DNA of 45,937 nucleotides from an uncultured Bacteroidota bacterium (GCA_903889915.1 CAISZK010000296.1:1-45937), one strand, 5' to 3'; shown: positions 28,359 through 37,713, counted from the stretch's first letter. The notes: generated from the sequence alone by a model not told the origin. Numbers and translations are program-made.

Positions 28359-29765
28359 TCATTTTTTATAAAGTTCAATAAGATCCATTATCTGCTGATT
28401 TGTTGATAATGCCGGATCATATTCAAGAAATTCATTGTGTTTATTGTAGTCAGTTTGTAATGCCAATTCTAAAGTTATGTAACCTTCTTTTTCTTTCCTG
28501 TCAAGGATTAAATAATTTGCCAACCTGTATAGCAGGCTTACATTTTCAGGTTGAATGTTGATTCCTTTTTGAATTATTTCTGAAGCAATACCCGGCTTAT
28601 TCTTTTTTTTGTAAACATCCGAATAATCAAGCCATATTTCATCGTTTTTGGAATCGGATTCGCTCACCTTTTCATAAGATTCAATGGCTTCGTCAAGCAT
28701 ATTCAGCTTTACCTGGATATCGCCAAGCATGTATGTGAATTCGGAATTTTTCAGATCCAGTGAGCAGGCTTTTTGCATGTAGGGCAATGCTTCTGCGGGT
28801 TTTCCCTGATCATCAAGCACGCTTCCAATGCCCATCCACACATCGGCTATTGAATCGTCAATCTTTCTCGCTTTTTGATAATAATCCAGTGACAAATCGT
28901 AGTTCTTCAGTTTCTCATGACATTCTCCAAGATAATAAAATGAGTAAGCGTCACCGGGTTCCAGAGCAAGTGTGGTTTCAAAGGCTTCGATGGCTTCATT
29001 ATATCTTTCAAGACAGATAAGTGAGTTGCCTTTGTTGAAATATGCCGGAGAAAAATTCTCGTCAATTGCAACTGCATAATCAAATGCATCAACAGATTTT
29101 TCAAAAAGTTCAAGCATGTTATAGGCAATCCCTAAGTTGTACCAGGCAACCTGCGAATAAGGATTCCGGTCAATTAATGAATTGTAATATTCAACAGATT
29201 CTGCAAGTTTATCCGCATTCTCAAAACAAAAAGAAATCTCATACAAAGCGGCATCATGATCAGGATCTGAATCGAGAATTTTCTTTAGATACTCAATAGC
29301 AGTATCCCATTGGCCCAGGTTTTCGTATTCAAAAGAAATGCTGAGATAAATGTCTTCAATATCGTCAGCATTTTTCAGCGCTTTCTTATATTCTTCTATT
29401 GATTTTTCGTGTTTCTTGGTCTGACTATAAATGGCACCTTTTATAAGGAAGATTTGTTGATTGTCAGGTTCCATATTCTCGGCACGTCTCAACACCTCAA
29501 TAGCTTTCGGTATCTTGTCAGTATAAGCATAAAACTGTGCTTCGCGAAGTATGAATCCAATGGATTCAGGATGCAGTTGAATAGCCATTTTAACAGCTCT
29601 GAGTGCTCTCTTTAAATTGTCGGAAACGAAATAAAAATCAATAATGTCTTCAAATTCTTCTACATCGAAATACTGACTACCACCACTTCTGAGCATCTCC
29701 TCAAAACGTTCAACCAACAACGCCACCTCTTTATCTTCGTACTTATCCGAATCACTCTTTGCCAT
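28359..29765 (-). CDS. Tetratricopeptide repeat protein
   Basis: Many TPR units; start at MAKSDSDKYEDKE preferred because the upstream 45-residue extension translates a heptamer repeat. Confidence 0.88.
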   Translation of the reverse strand: MAKSDSDKYEDKEVALLVERFEEMLRSGGSQYFDVEEFEDIIDFYFVSDNLKRALRAVKMAIQLHPESIGFILREAQFYAYTDKIPKAIEVLRRAENMEPDNQQIFLIKGAIYSQTKKHEKSIEEYKKALKNADDIEDIYLSISFEYENLGQWDTAIEYLKKILDSDPDHDAALYEISFCFENADKLAESVEYYNSLIDRNPYSQVAWYNLGIAYNMLELFEKSVDAFDYAVAIDENFSPAYFNKGNSLICLERYNEAIEAFETTLALEPGDAYSFYYLGECHEKLKNYDLSLDYYQKARKIDDSIADVWMGIGSVLDDQGKPAEALPYMQKACSLDLKNSEFTYMLGDIQVKLNMLDEAIESYEKVSESDSKNDEIWLDYSDVYKKKNKPGIASEIIQKGINIQPENVSLLYRLANYLILDRKEKEGYITLELALQTDYNKHNEFLEYDPALSTNQQIMDLIELYKK

Positions 29766-29822
29766 AACCCCTGCACTCCTAAAAATAAACCTGCAAATGT
29801 AGTGAAAAAATGAATGCGGAAG

Positions 29823-29860
29823 GGGAAATGAAATTGGAAATTGGAAATTGGAAATTTGGA
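29823..29860. repeat. Heptamer tract (ttggaaa)
   Basis: gaaattggaaattggaaattggaaatttgga. Confidence 0.75.
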
Positions 29861-29907
29861 GTGGCAGTGGTAGTAACAACAAACAACAAACAACTAACAA
29901 CTAACCC

Positions 29908-30504
29908 TTACTTCGGGTCTCTTTTCATAAACCAAACGCTGACTCCTTGTTCATCAACTTTCCATGTGTTATAAACTTCAAAACCGAATCTCTGGTAAAC
30001 TATCCTGTTCTGAGGAATTGTGGTTTCGAGAAAGATCGGCAACTTCAGGTCCTTCGAAAGTTTGTAAATATCCTTTTGCAATTCAAAAGCGCCGCCATGG
30101 CCTTTGCCTTCGTCGGAGGCGCCATATAACCAGAAGTAAAGAAAATTTCCTGAAGGCGGCTTCTGACTTTTAAGATAGGCCTGACGCTTCAACACTTCGG
30201 GTATTTTGCGAAAACCAATTGCCCTCAGCATAAGCCGCAATTCATGATAGAGAACCAAAAGTTTGTTGAATTTGGTGTTATACCTGAAAATAACGGCCAC
30301 TGCATTATGGTCCGATGAAAGGTAAACTCCTTTTTTTGCCAGTCCCACATCAAAAAGATATTCAGCAAGGGCTTTGAGTCGTTTGTCTTTTTTGCTGTCG
30401 TTCTTCACAACCCACGTCACACTAGGGTTTCCTTTGAAAGATTCCTCAATTATTTTTACAACTTTGGCTTTATCTTTTTTTGTTGCTGTGAGCATAGAGG
30501 ACAA
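29908..30504 (-). CDS. GNAT family N-acetyltransferase
   Basis: YFWLYGASDEGKGHGGAFELQKDIYKLSKDLKLPIFLETTIPQNRIVYQRFGFEVYNTWKV. Confidence 0.8.
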   Translation of the reverse strand: MSSMLTATKKDKAKVVKIIEESFKGNPSVTWVVKNDSKKDKRLKALAEYLFDVGLAKKGVYLSSDHNAVAVIFRYNTKFNKLLVLYHELRLMLRAIGFRKIPEVLKRQAYLKSQKPPSGNFLYFWLYGASDEGKGHGGAFELQKDIYKLSKDLKLPIFLETTIPQNRIVYQRFGFEVYNTWKVDEQGVSVWFMKRDPK

Positions 30505-30572
30505 ATGTACAAAAACTATAAGAAATGGGAATAAATAATTTGGGAAGGGGGGGGATAGATTTTATTATTTTT

Positions 30573-31259
30573 TCATTTACAATATCCAATTTGATAACCT
30601 AAATGAAATGTAATAATACCGTATGAATGATTAACATGATATGGGTATGCAGGATGTGGTAAAGGAGATGTTGAATCCTTGTACAAGTCTTCATAAACTT
30701 CATCACTTAACAATTTATATCTGAAACCAATGCCCAGATAAAAATCCTTTAACAATTTTTCATGCTCGAGTGTCCATCCTGTTTTAAAAAATAATTCAAA
30801 ATCATTTTTGTTACGTGTCACGACATAATGAAATCCATCATCCTGATATGAGGCGTCTCCTTTATTAAAATGTCCATAACTATATGAGAACATTAATCCC
30901 AGATAATAACGGTGTGTTAAGTATTTTTTCAAACCCACCCGAATCTGAGCTCTTCCGTAATAAAAAAACGGATCATAAAGTCCCAGTGAGTAATTATCAT
31001 TAATTCGACTTTTCTCTCCATAAGGTATGCTATACGAAAGCATTGACTCGAAGTATTTCTCGTTACTTATTCTATGAGTAAAAGTAATTTTAACGTCTCT
31101 AAAGATTAATGCTTCAAGATTTATTGTATAAGCATTTTGAAAAGTTGTAGTGTCTCGGTTTTTTTTTCGATAATAATTTTGGTAGTATGTGGTAAATCTT
31201 TTTTGACCAAAAGTAGTTAATGAAGAAAGCATTAATATCAAAAATATGATTCGGTTCAT
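30573..31259 (-). CDS. Hypothetical secreted / outer-membrane beta-barrel-like protein
   Basis: 228 aa; signal peptide MNRIIFLILMLSSLTTFGQ; alternating aromatic strands. Confidence 0.65.
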   Translation of the reverse strand: MNRIIFLILMLSSLTTFGQKRFTTYYQNYYRKKNRDTTTFQNAYTINLEALIFRDVKITFTHRISNEKYFESMLSYSIPYGEKSRINDNYSLGLYDPFFYYGRAQIRVGLKKYLTHRYYLGLMFSYSYGHFNKGDASYQDDGFHYVVTRNKNDFELFFKTGWTLEHEKLLKDFYLGIGFRYKLLSDEVYEDLYKDSTSPLPHPAYPYHVNHSYGIITFHLGYQIGYCK

Positions 31260-31301
31260 GCTATGCCTTTATAAATAATAGCTTCGATTGGTGTTGTTGA
31301 T

Positions 31302-31544
31302 TTATTTCTCTGTTATCCATTTGTCAATTTCCATTTCTACCTGTTCATTTGTGAAATATTCTCCTTTGGCAATTTGTTCTTTACCTTCTTTGATCTTCTT
31401 TTGTTGTCCAGGAGTGGTATTGTAAATTGTGGTTTCTGTTTTGGTTTCAATTATCGTATTAATGACCGCAAGAAAAGACTTGTCATTAGTCTCCGCAAAT
31501 CTGTATAATAATATTTTTTTCAATTTAAAGGTTGCTATAATCAA
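31302..31544 (-). CDS. Small antitoxin-like protein (no toxin partner recognised)
   Basis: 80 aa; TPGQQKKIKEGKEQIAKGEYFTNEQVEMEIDKWITEK resembles C-termini of Bacteroidota addiction-module antitoxins. Confidence 0.55.
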   Translation of the reverse strand: MIIATFKLKKILLYRFAETNDKSFLAVINTIIETKTETTIYNTTPGQQKKIKEGKEQIAKGEYFTNEQVEMEIDKWITEK

Positions 31545-31680
31545 AAACTTTAATGCAAAGTTACTAATTTGAATAGAATTGACAATTTTTAGAAAGGTGT
31601 TAATTCTTCATGATATGTTGTTGATTTTTATTGAATGAAGATAATCTAAATAACTTTTTGGGAAATCAACGCCAACAAAG

Positions 31681-31915
31681 AGTGAAAGCAAAATACATCG
31701 TTTGCCTCACCTCCTAACAGGGAGTGAAAGCAAAAGACATCGTTTGCCTCACCTCCTAACAGGGAGTGAGGCAAAAGACATCGTTTGCCTCACCTCCTAA
31801 CAAGGAGTGAAGGCAAAAGACTTCGTTTGCCTCACCTCCTAACAGGGAGTGAAGGCAAAAGACATTGTTTGCCTTACCTCCCAACAAGGAGTGAAGGCAA
31901 GTAACTTTTTTCGCT
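31681..31915. repeat. 42-bp tandem array (5+ units) of two 21-bp near-inverted halves
   Basis: Anchor agtgA at 31681, 31723, 31765, 31806, 31848, 31890 (period 42, one 41). Unit agtgaaagcaaaagacatcgt|ttgcctcacctcctaacaggg; aggagtgaaggcaaa pairs with tttgcctcacctcct. Confidence 0.93.
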
Positions 31916-31995
31916 CTCTAAAACAAAAGCCTTGATTGTGAAAGACAAATAAATTACACACTTTTGCCATTCTATTTTTGATAAAAGAAAAGAGA

Positions 31996-32315
31996 ATGTG
32001 AACGAGGTGTTATGATATAATGTAGAGGTATTACTACAGTTAGTTGAGGTATAACCGGAAAATGCCTCAGCAAAATAGGGGAATGACGATGCCAAATCGG
32101 TTTTTGCTGAAGCAACAATTGATTTTGCTGATGCATTATCGGTTTTTGCTGAAGCATAAATGATTTTTGCTGAGACAAGATTGGTTTTTGCTGAGGCAAT
32201 ATCTAATCTTGCTGACGCATTATTGGTTTATGCTGAAGCCAAAATGATTTTTGCTTAAGTATAAATCATTTTGGCATCAGCATTAGTGAATCTTGCAGAG
32301 ATGTTTTTGTATAAT
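31996..32315. repeat. Degenerate 21-bp tandem array (about 15 units)
   Basis: gctgaagc-type anchors at 32106, 32127, 32148, 32169, 32190, 32211, 32232, 32253, 32274, 32295 (exactly 21 apart); weaker in-phase units at 32085, 32064, 32043, 32022, 32001. Confidence 0.9.
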
Positions 32316-32410
32316 ATTGAGGTTTGTGGTTGACGGTTAAAGTGTGAATAGGGTTGTGAAAATCAATGGATAGATGGATTTTAAACATTAAACTTTGAAC
32401 AAAATCTTAA

Positions 32411-32448
32411 AAAAAAAAGACGAAGCCATCTGCCCCGTCTTTTTTTAT
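32411..32448 (-). terminator. Rho-independent terminator downstream of M13 peptidase (symmetric)
   Basis: aaaaaaagacg-aagccatctgccc-cgtcttttttt. Confidence 0.75.
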
Positions 32449-32469
32449 TGAATGATTCTCTGTTTTCTT

Positions 32470-34518
32470 CTACCAGATCTTCACCCTTTTGTTTTCGTCT
32501 CTCCACATTTTATCACCTTTTTTAATGCCAAAGGTCTTGTAAAATTCGGGCATGTTTTCAAGTGGTCCCAGAACGCGGAATTTGGCAGGCGAATGTTCGT
32601 TGCTTTTCACCTGGTTTGCTACTGCTTCGGGGCGCTCGTTGATCATCCATGAGAATGCATAACCAAGGAAAAACCTCTGGTCAGGGTTCAATCCTGCCAC
32701 CATGGTATTGTTTTTATACTGATCGGTTTTCTTATAAGCTTCGTAAGCCATGATGATCCCGCCAAGGTCGGCAATGTTTTCGCCCTGTGTCAGCGAGCCG
32801 TTGATGTGCAGTGTGTCAACAGCAACAAACTCGTTAAACTGGTCAACGATCATTTTTGTTTTGCCATAGAACTTGGTGCTGTCTTCAGGAGTCCACCAGT
32901 TGCTGAGGTTGCCAAGTTCGTTATATTTGCTGCCCTGGTCGTCAAAACCGTGGGTGATCTCATGACCGAAAGTAGAGCCAACAATTGAATAAAGCAGGGC
33001 ATCGTCGGCCATTTTGCGCTCATAACCAGGGATAATAATATTGCAACCGGGAACAACGATCTCATTGTTCGATGGGTTGTAATAAGCATTGTAGGTCTGG
33101 GGTTCCATGTCCCATTCAGTGCGGTCAACGGCTTTGCCAAATTTGTTGATCATGTAATTAAACTCCCATTTGTTGGCAGAAATCACATTCTTCACATACG
33201 AACTGCGGTCAATGATCATCGCACTAAGATCTTTCCATTTGTCGGGATAACCAACTTTCATAATTACTGAGCTGAGTTTTTTCAGCGCTTTTTCCTTGGT
33301 TGCAGCGCTCATCCAGTCGAGGTTTTTGATGCGTTGTGCATAAACTGTTTTAATGGCGTTTCCAATTTCAACCAGTTTTTCTTTGGTTCCTTTTGGCAGA
33401 TAATCGTCAACATAAACTTTGCCTATCAGTTCACCCAGTGCGCCGTCGGTTTGTTCAACTACGCGTTTCCATCTTGGTTTGGGTTCTTTAACCCCGCGAA
33501 GAGTTGTTGAATAAAAGCTGAAAATTTCCTTATAAGTTTTGTCGTCCATATAGCGGGAAAGGCCTCTGACAAATTGGTATTTCAGGTAATCTTTCCATTC
33601 GTCAATTGAATAGGATTTCAGGTAGCCATTCAAAGCCTTTAGGAATTCGGGCTGACCCACAACAACGGTGTCAACATTTTTCAAACCCACTTCTTTGATA
33701 AAAATATTCCAGTCGAGGTTAGGAGTTGATTCCGAAAGTTTCTTTAAAGTCATTTTATTGTAGTTTGCCAATGGGTCGCGTGTGTCTTCGCGTTTGCGCG
33801 ATGTTTTGGCAATTGCAGTTTCGAGTTTCATGGTTTTATCAGCGGCGGCAGTTGCTTTGGCGTCATCATAACCCATGATCTCAAACATGTTTTTAAGATG
33901 CGTGATGAACTTGGCGCGGATGCTTACAGCCCTTTCGTCGTTGTCAACATAAAACGTGCGATCGGGGAGACTCAGTCCACCCTGTGCAACAAAAACAGCG
34001 TATTTGCTGCTGATCTTATCATCCTGGCCTACGCCAAAACCAAACAGCGGAGAGCCGGAAACAGTGTGTATGTATGCTGCTTCTTTCACAACTCCGTTGA
34101 TGTCCTTGATAGCATCAATGGCATCGAGGTCGCTTTTCAAATCGGTAATACCTTTTTTATTCAGGTTTACACTGTCCATACCTGTAGAGAAAAAGTCGCC
34201 GATCTTTTGTTTGTTCGAACCCTTTTCGGCGTCTTTGGTTGCCGATGATGTTTCGCAGATATGGCGTATCTGAGCATTGATAGTGTCGCCAATCATTTGC
34301 CACAGGCCATTGCTTTGTTCGCTGGCAGGAATAGGGTTGTTTTTAAACCATTTGTTATTTGCATAAAGAAAGAAATCATCGCCGGGTTTGATAGTCGAGT
34401 CAATGTGCGACACAAGTGCATCGGGCGCTTCGGCTTCTTTTGTTGCATGCTTGCATGATGTGATAGCGAATGCTGCTGTTGCAACAATGATCGCTGAGTA
34501 AATGAAACGTTTTTTCAT
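32470..34518 (-). CDS. M13 family (neprilysin/PepO-like) zinc metallopeptidase lipoprotein
   Basis: 682 aa; lipobox AITSCK; VPAGC-like N/I region; GSTFGHEITHGFDDQG zinc motif; GSLTQGENIADLGG. Confidence 0.95.
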   Translation of the reverse strand: MKKRFIYSAIIVATAAFAITSCKHATKEAEAPDALVSHIDSTIKPGDDFFLYANNKWFKNNPIPASEQSNGLWQMIGDTINAQIRHICETSSATKDAEKGSNKQKIGDFFSTGMDSVNLNKKGITDLKSDLDAIDAIKDINGVVKEAAYIHTVSGSPLFGFGVGQDDKISSKYAVFVAQGGLSLPDRTFYVDNDERAVSIRAKFITHLKNMFEIMGYDDAKATAAADKTMKLETAIAKTSRKREDTRDPLANYNKMTLKKLSESTPNLDWNIFIKEVGLKNVDTVVVGQPEFLKALNGYLKSYSIDEWKDYLKYQFVRGLSRYMDDKTYKEIFSFYSTTLRGVKEPKPRWKRVVEQTDGALGELIGKVYVDDYLPKGTKEKLVEIGNAIKTVYAQRIKNLDWMSAATKEKALKKLSSVIMKVGYPDKWKDLSAMIIDRSSYVKNVISANKWEFNYMINKFGKAVDRTEWDMEPQTYNAYYNPSNNEIVVPGCNIIIPGYERKMADDALLYSIVGSTFGHEITHGFDDQGSKYNELGNLSNWWTPEDSTKFYGKTKMIVDQFNEFVAVDTLHINGSLTQGENIADLGGIIMAYEAYKKTDQYKNNTMVAGLNPDQRFFLGYAFSWMINERPEAVANQVKSNEHSPAKFRVLGPLENMPEFYKTFGIKKGDKMWRDENKRVKIW

Positions 34519-34864
34519 AATTTAATTGTTTTTGAATACGCAAAAGTATTAAAATAATTGAAGCTTTGGCGGATTACTTCCTGAGTAAAAATAGTTAAAT
34601 CTACAACGCCAGCAAATCGGAAGGTGTCATGGAAATTTTAATCGGTAAATGGGAGAGAGAAGGGAAGATGGAAAAATAAGACAGAAAACAGAAAAGAAGA
34701 TGAGCATATTTTCTCTTTTATTTACGTAGAGAAAATTGCAATATTTTTTTCAATTATTGAAATTTTGCATTAGCATTATTTTTTATAGTGATTGGAATTT
34801 TGATTAATCGCAATATACCAGTATAAAAGTCACTGAATTGTTATTAATAAATCAAAATAATTGA

Positions 34865-35025
34865 TTTCGAATAACCTTATTTTTTTTTATTTTCAACCTT
34901 AGTAGAAATGTAAAAATCAAGAAAATCAACCTTATTACCTTATTTCAGGAACAATAAGGTCATAAGGTCGAAATGCCTGTGTTTACCCTTACTACTAAGG
35001 TTTAAAAAGTGTCAAATAAGGTTTA
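34865..35025. repeat. Nested inverted-repeat region (CCTTAT/ATAAGG-rich)
   Basis: aaccttagtag (34895-34905) / ctactaaggtt (34992-35002) perfect; inner aaccttattaccttattt / aataaggtcataaggt; outer ataaccttattt / aaataaggttta. Confidence 0.75.
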
Positions 35026-35092
35026 TTTTCGTTTTGTTTTTTTTATTTTGAAACAACCAAACTGGTACAATAACGGATATTCAAATTATAAT

Positions 35093-35410
35093 TCATATCC
35101 GCATGCTCTCCTTCATTACAAAATGATAGAACGGTGTAATTTTATATTTTGAATTCCATTCATTTTCGGAATAGATCATTGGGCTTATTACCTCGCCTGA
35201 TTCAAATTCAAAATCATAAAGAGGGTGCGTTAATTCCTTTTCAACTTCATAAGTAATTTTATCTTTATCAAGAAGAATCAACAAATCCCAGTCTGAATCT
35301 TTTTTTGATTTACCTCTTGCACGTGATCCATAGAGATAGATCTTTGCTGTGGGTTCTTTCTCCAGGATAATTCTTTTTATTTGTCCCAATATGTCAGGAT
35401 GAACTTTCAT
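35093..35410 (-). CDS. MNT-type nucleotidyltransferase domain protein
   Basis: KIYLYGSRARGKSKKDSDWDLLILLD (GSxxxG..SDxDL); start at MKVHPDILGQ preferred. Confidence 0.88.
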   Translation of the reverse strand: MKVHPDILGQIKRIILEKEPTAKIYLYGSRARGKSKKDSDWDLLILLDKDKITYEVEKELTHPLYDFEFESGEVISPMIYSENEWNSKYKITPFYHFVMKESMRI

Positions 35411-35457
35411 AATGCAAATATAGAAAAATAAACTCAAAGTAAAATTTCTTATAATGT

Positions 35458-35511
35458 GGCTTAAGCCTAAGAACTCTATTCTTTGTTGCCGTCAGTTAAA
35501 ACTGACGGCAA
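35458..35511. repeat. REP-like palindromic element
   Basis: ggcttaagcc palindrome followed by ttgccgtcagtt-aa-aactgacggcaa (35486-35497/35500-35511) perfect 12-bp arms. Confidence 0.75.
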
Positions 35512-35663
35512 TAGATATTCGCCAAGAGAATTCAAACTTATTTTCTAATTTCGCAAACCAATAAAGAAAGGAATACGAAGGAAGGTAAATAGGTATTTGG
35601 GAATTGAAAAGGGAGTATCCCACATCTAACATCCAACATCCAATATCTTTTTTCAAACTACAC

Positions 35664-36593
35664 ATGAAACCCGTCATCGAAGTCAAAGGAGTTCATAAAT
35701 CTTTCAAGACCGTAAAGGCTGTGAGGGGAATTGACCTGTGCATTAATGAAGGTCAGTTTCTGGCTTTGCTTGGACCCAATGGCGCCGGCAAAACCACTCT
35801 TGTGGAAATGATCGAAGGCATCCAGAAACCTGATAAAGGCGAGATACTTATCATGGGCAAGAAGTGGAAAGGCAACGAAAACGAACTTCACCAACTGATT
35901 GGACTTTCGCTACAGGAAACTTATTACACCGATAAGCTGACAGTGCTTGAAACACTGAAATTGTTTGCAAGTTTTTACAATCTCCCTGTTGAACGTTGCC
36001 TTGAGATCATGGACATCATCAGGCTGACTGAAAAAAGAAAAGCTTATGTCGTTAATCTTTCGGGCGGGCAACGTCAGCGGCTTTCACTTGGCATTGCGTT
36101 GCTCAGCAACCCTAAAATACTTTTGCTTGATGAACCTACAACAGGATTGGATCCTCTTGCACGCCGCGAAGTGTGGGAAATATTGCTTGACCTGAAAAAG
36201 AAATCAAACACTTCAATGATCCTCACAACGCATTATATGGAAGAAGCCGAACAACTTTGTGATTATATTGTGATCATTGATAACGGGGAAATATTAAAAG
36301 AAGGAACCCTCAAACAATTGTTGGAAGACAACAATGGCGAAAATATTGTAAATTTTACACTGGAGGAAGTGCACATTTCACCTGAGCTTTTAATAGGAAA
36401 TAAACGGTTCAACATTCAATGGGATGCCGTGACGGGTAGGGGAGAAGTGGTGCTTTCGCAACTGGAAAATGAGCTGCCTGAATTCCTCGGATTTCTTCAT
36501 ACAAATAATTTGCGCATCAAACATCTCGAATGTCAGCGAAAGACACTCGATGACCTGTTCACATCTTTAACAGGGAGGCATCTGCATGAATAG
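35664..36593 (+). CDS. ABC transporter ATP-binding protein
   Basis: Walker A GPNGAGKTT, signature LSGGQRQRLSLGIALL, Walker B ILLLDEPTTGLDP; start at MKPVIEVKGVHKSF. Confidence 0.95.
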   Translation: MKPVIEVKGVHKSFKTVKAVRGIDLCINEGQFLALLGPNGAGKTTLVEMIEGIQKPDKGEILIMGKKWKGNENELHQLIGLSLQETYYTDKLTVLETLKLFASFYNLPVERCLEIMDIIRLTEKRKAYVVNLSGGQRQRLSLGIALLSNPKILLLDEPTTGLDPLARREVWEILLDLKKKSNTSMILTTHYMEEAEQLCDYIVIIDNGEILKEGTLKQLLEDNNGENIVNFTLEEVHISPELLIGNKRFNIQWDAVTGRGEVVLSQLENELPEFLGFLHTNNLRIKHLECQRKTLDDLFTSLTGRHLHE

Positions 36594-37713
36594 TTTTTTC
36601 AGATACAAACAACTGCTTCAACTGATCATCACTAATTTTAAAGAAATAGTGAGGGAACCGGGTGTGTTGTTCTGGGGAATTTTGTTCCCAATACTGATGT
36701 CTGTTGGTCTCGGACTTGCTTTTACACAAAAAGTAAATGTAGTGCGAAAGGTAGCGATCATTGAAGAAAAATCATCTTCAGCCCTACATCATGACAGCAT
36801 TTCTCTAAAACAGTATTTTCAAGATGCATCCCTTGCAGCAAGAGATACCGTGGTTGACGGAACGGCAGGATTTACCTACACTTTGCTGAATGACAAACTG
36901 GGCAACACCACTTTTATTTTTCTGAAAACAAACTGGGACAATGCCATGATATGGCTTAAACAGGGCTATGTAAATGTGATCATGAAGGAAACTAATGGCA
37001 AAGTTGACTATCACTTCGACCCTGCCAACAGTGATGCTAAGCTCAGCTACATTCTTCTCTCCGGAAGCAATGACAAAGAAAACGCTGACCAGATAAAACC
37101 ACTTACACTGTCAGGAACAAGATACATTGATTTTCTGATTCCCGGACTCATCGCTATGGGCATCATGATGTCGTGCATGTGGGGATTGAGCTATTCAATG
37201 ATCGAGAAAAGGTCTAAGAAACTTCTGCGTCGTATGGTTGCAACACCCATGAAAAAATCACATTTCCTGATTGGCATGATCACCGTAAGGGTAGGGATGA
37301 ATTTTGTTGAATCATTCCTGCTTTTCATTTTTGCCGCTTTCGCTTTTGATATTAGGATACAGGGGAATTTGCCTGCACTGTTCACAATTTTTATTGCAGG
37401 CAATATTGCTTTTTCAGGAATAGCAATTTTTATGTCATCAAGAACTTCAAAAACCGAGATCGGAAACGGGTTAATAAATGCCGTGGTGATGCCGATGATG
37501 ATACTTTCAGGAATATTTTTCTCTTACCACAATTTCCCGGATTGGGGTATCATGATTATTCAAAAACTTCCACTTACCATGGTTGCTGACGGCATCAGAA
37601 GTATTTTTATTGAAGGTGGAGGATTTGCTGAAATTGCTGTTTCTTCCTTAATCCTGACAACAATCGGGATCGTATTTTTTGTAACAGGTTTGAAGATTTT
37701 TAAATGGCACTAA
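36586..37713 (+). CDS. ABC-2 type transporter permease
   Basis: 375 aa; EPGVLFWGILFPILMSVGLGLAF, large extracytoplasmic loop, IDFLIPGLIAMGIMMSCMWGLSYSMIEKRSKKLLRRMVATPM; overlaps the ATPase gene. Confidence 0.93.
   Translation: MNSFFRYKQLLQLIITNFKEIVREPGVLFWGILFPILMSVGLGLAFTQKVNVVRKVAIIEEKSSSALHHDSISLKQYFQDASLAARDTVVDGTAGFTYTLLNDKLGNTTFIFLKTNWDNAMIWLKQGYVNVIMKETNGKVDYHFDPANSDAKLSYILLSGSNDKENADQIKPLTLSGTRYIDFLIPGLIAMGIMMSCMWGLSYSMIEKRSKKLLRRMVATPMKKSHFLIGMITVRVGMNFVESFLLFIFAAFAFDIRIQGNLPALFTIFIAGNIAFSGIAIFMSSRTSKTEIGNGLINAVVMPMMILSGIFFSYHNFPDWGIMIIQKLPLTMVADGIRSIFIEGGGFAEIAVSSLILTTIGIVFFVTGLKIFKWH

Noticed and set aside
31681-31915. Possible CRISPR array
   Set aside because: The whole 42-bp unit is repeated; there are no unique spacers and no cas genes nearby.
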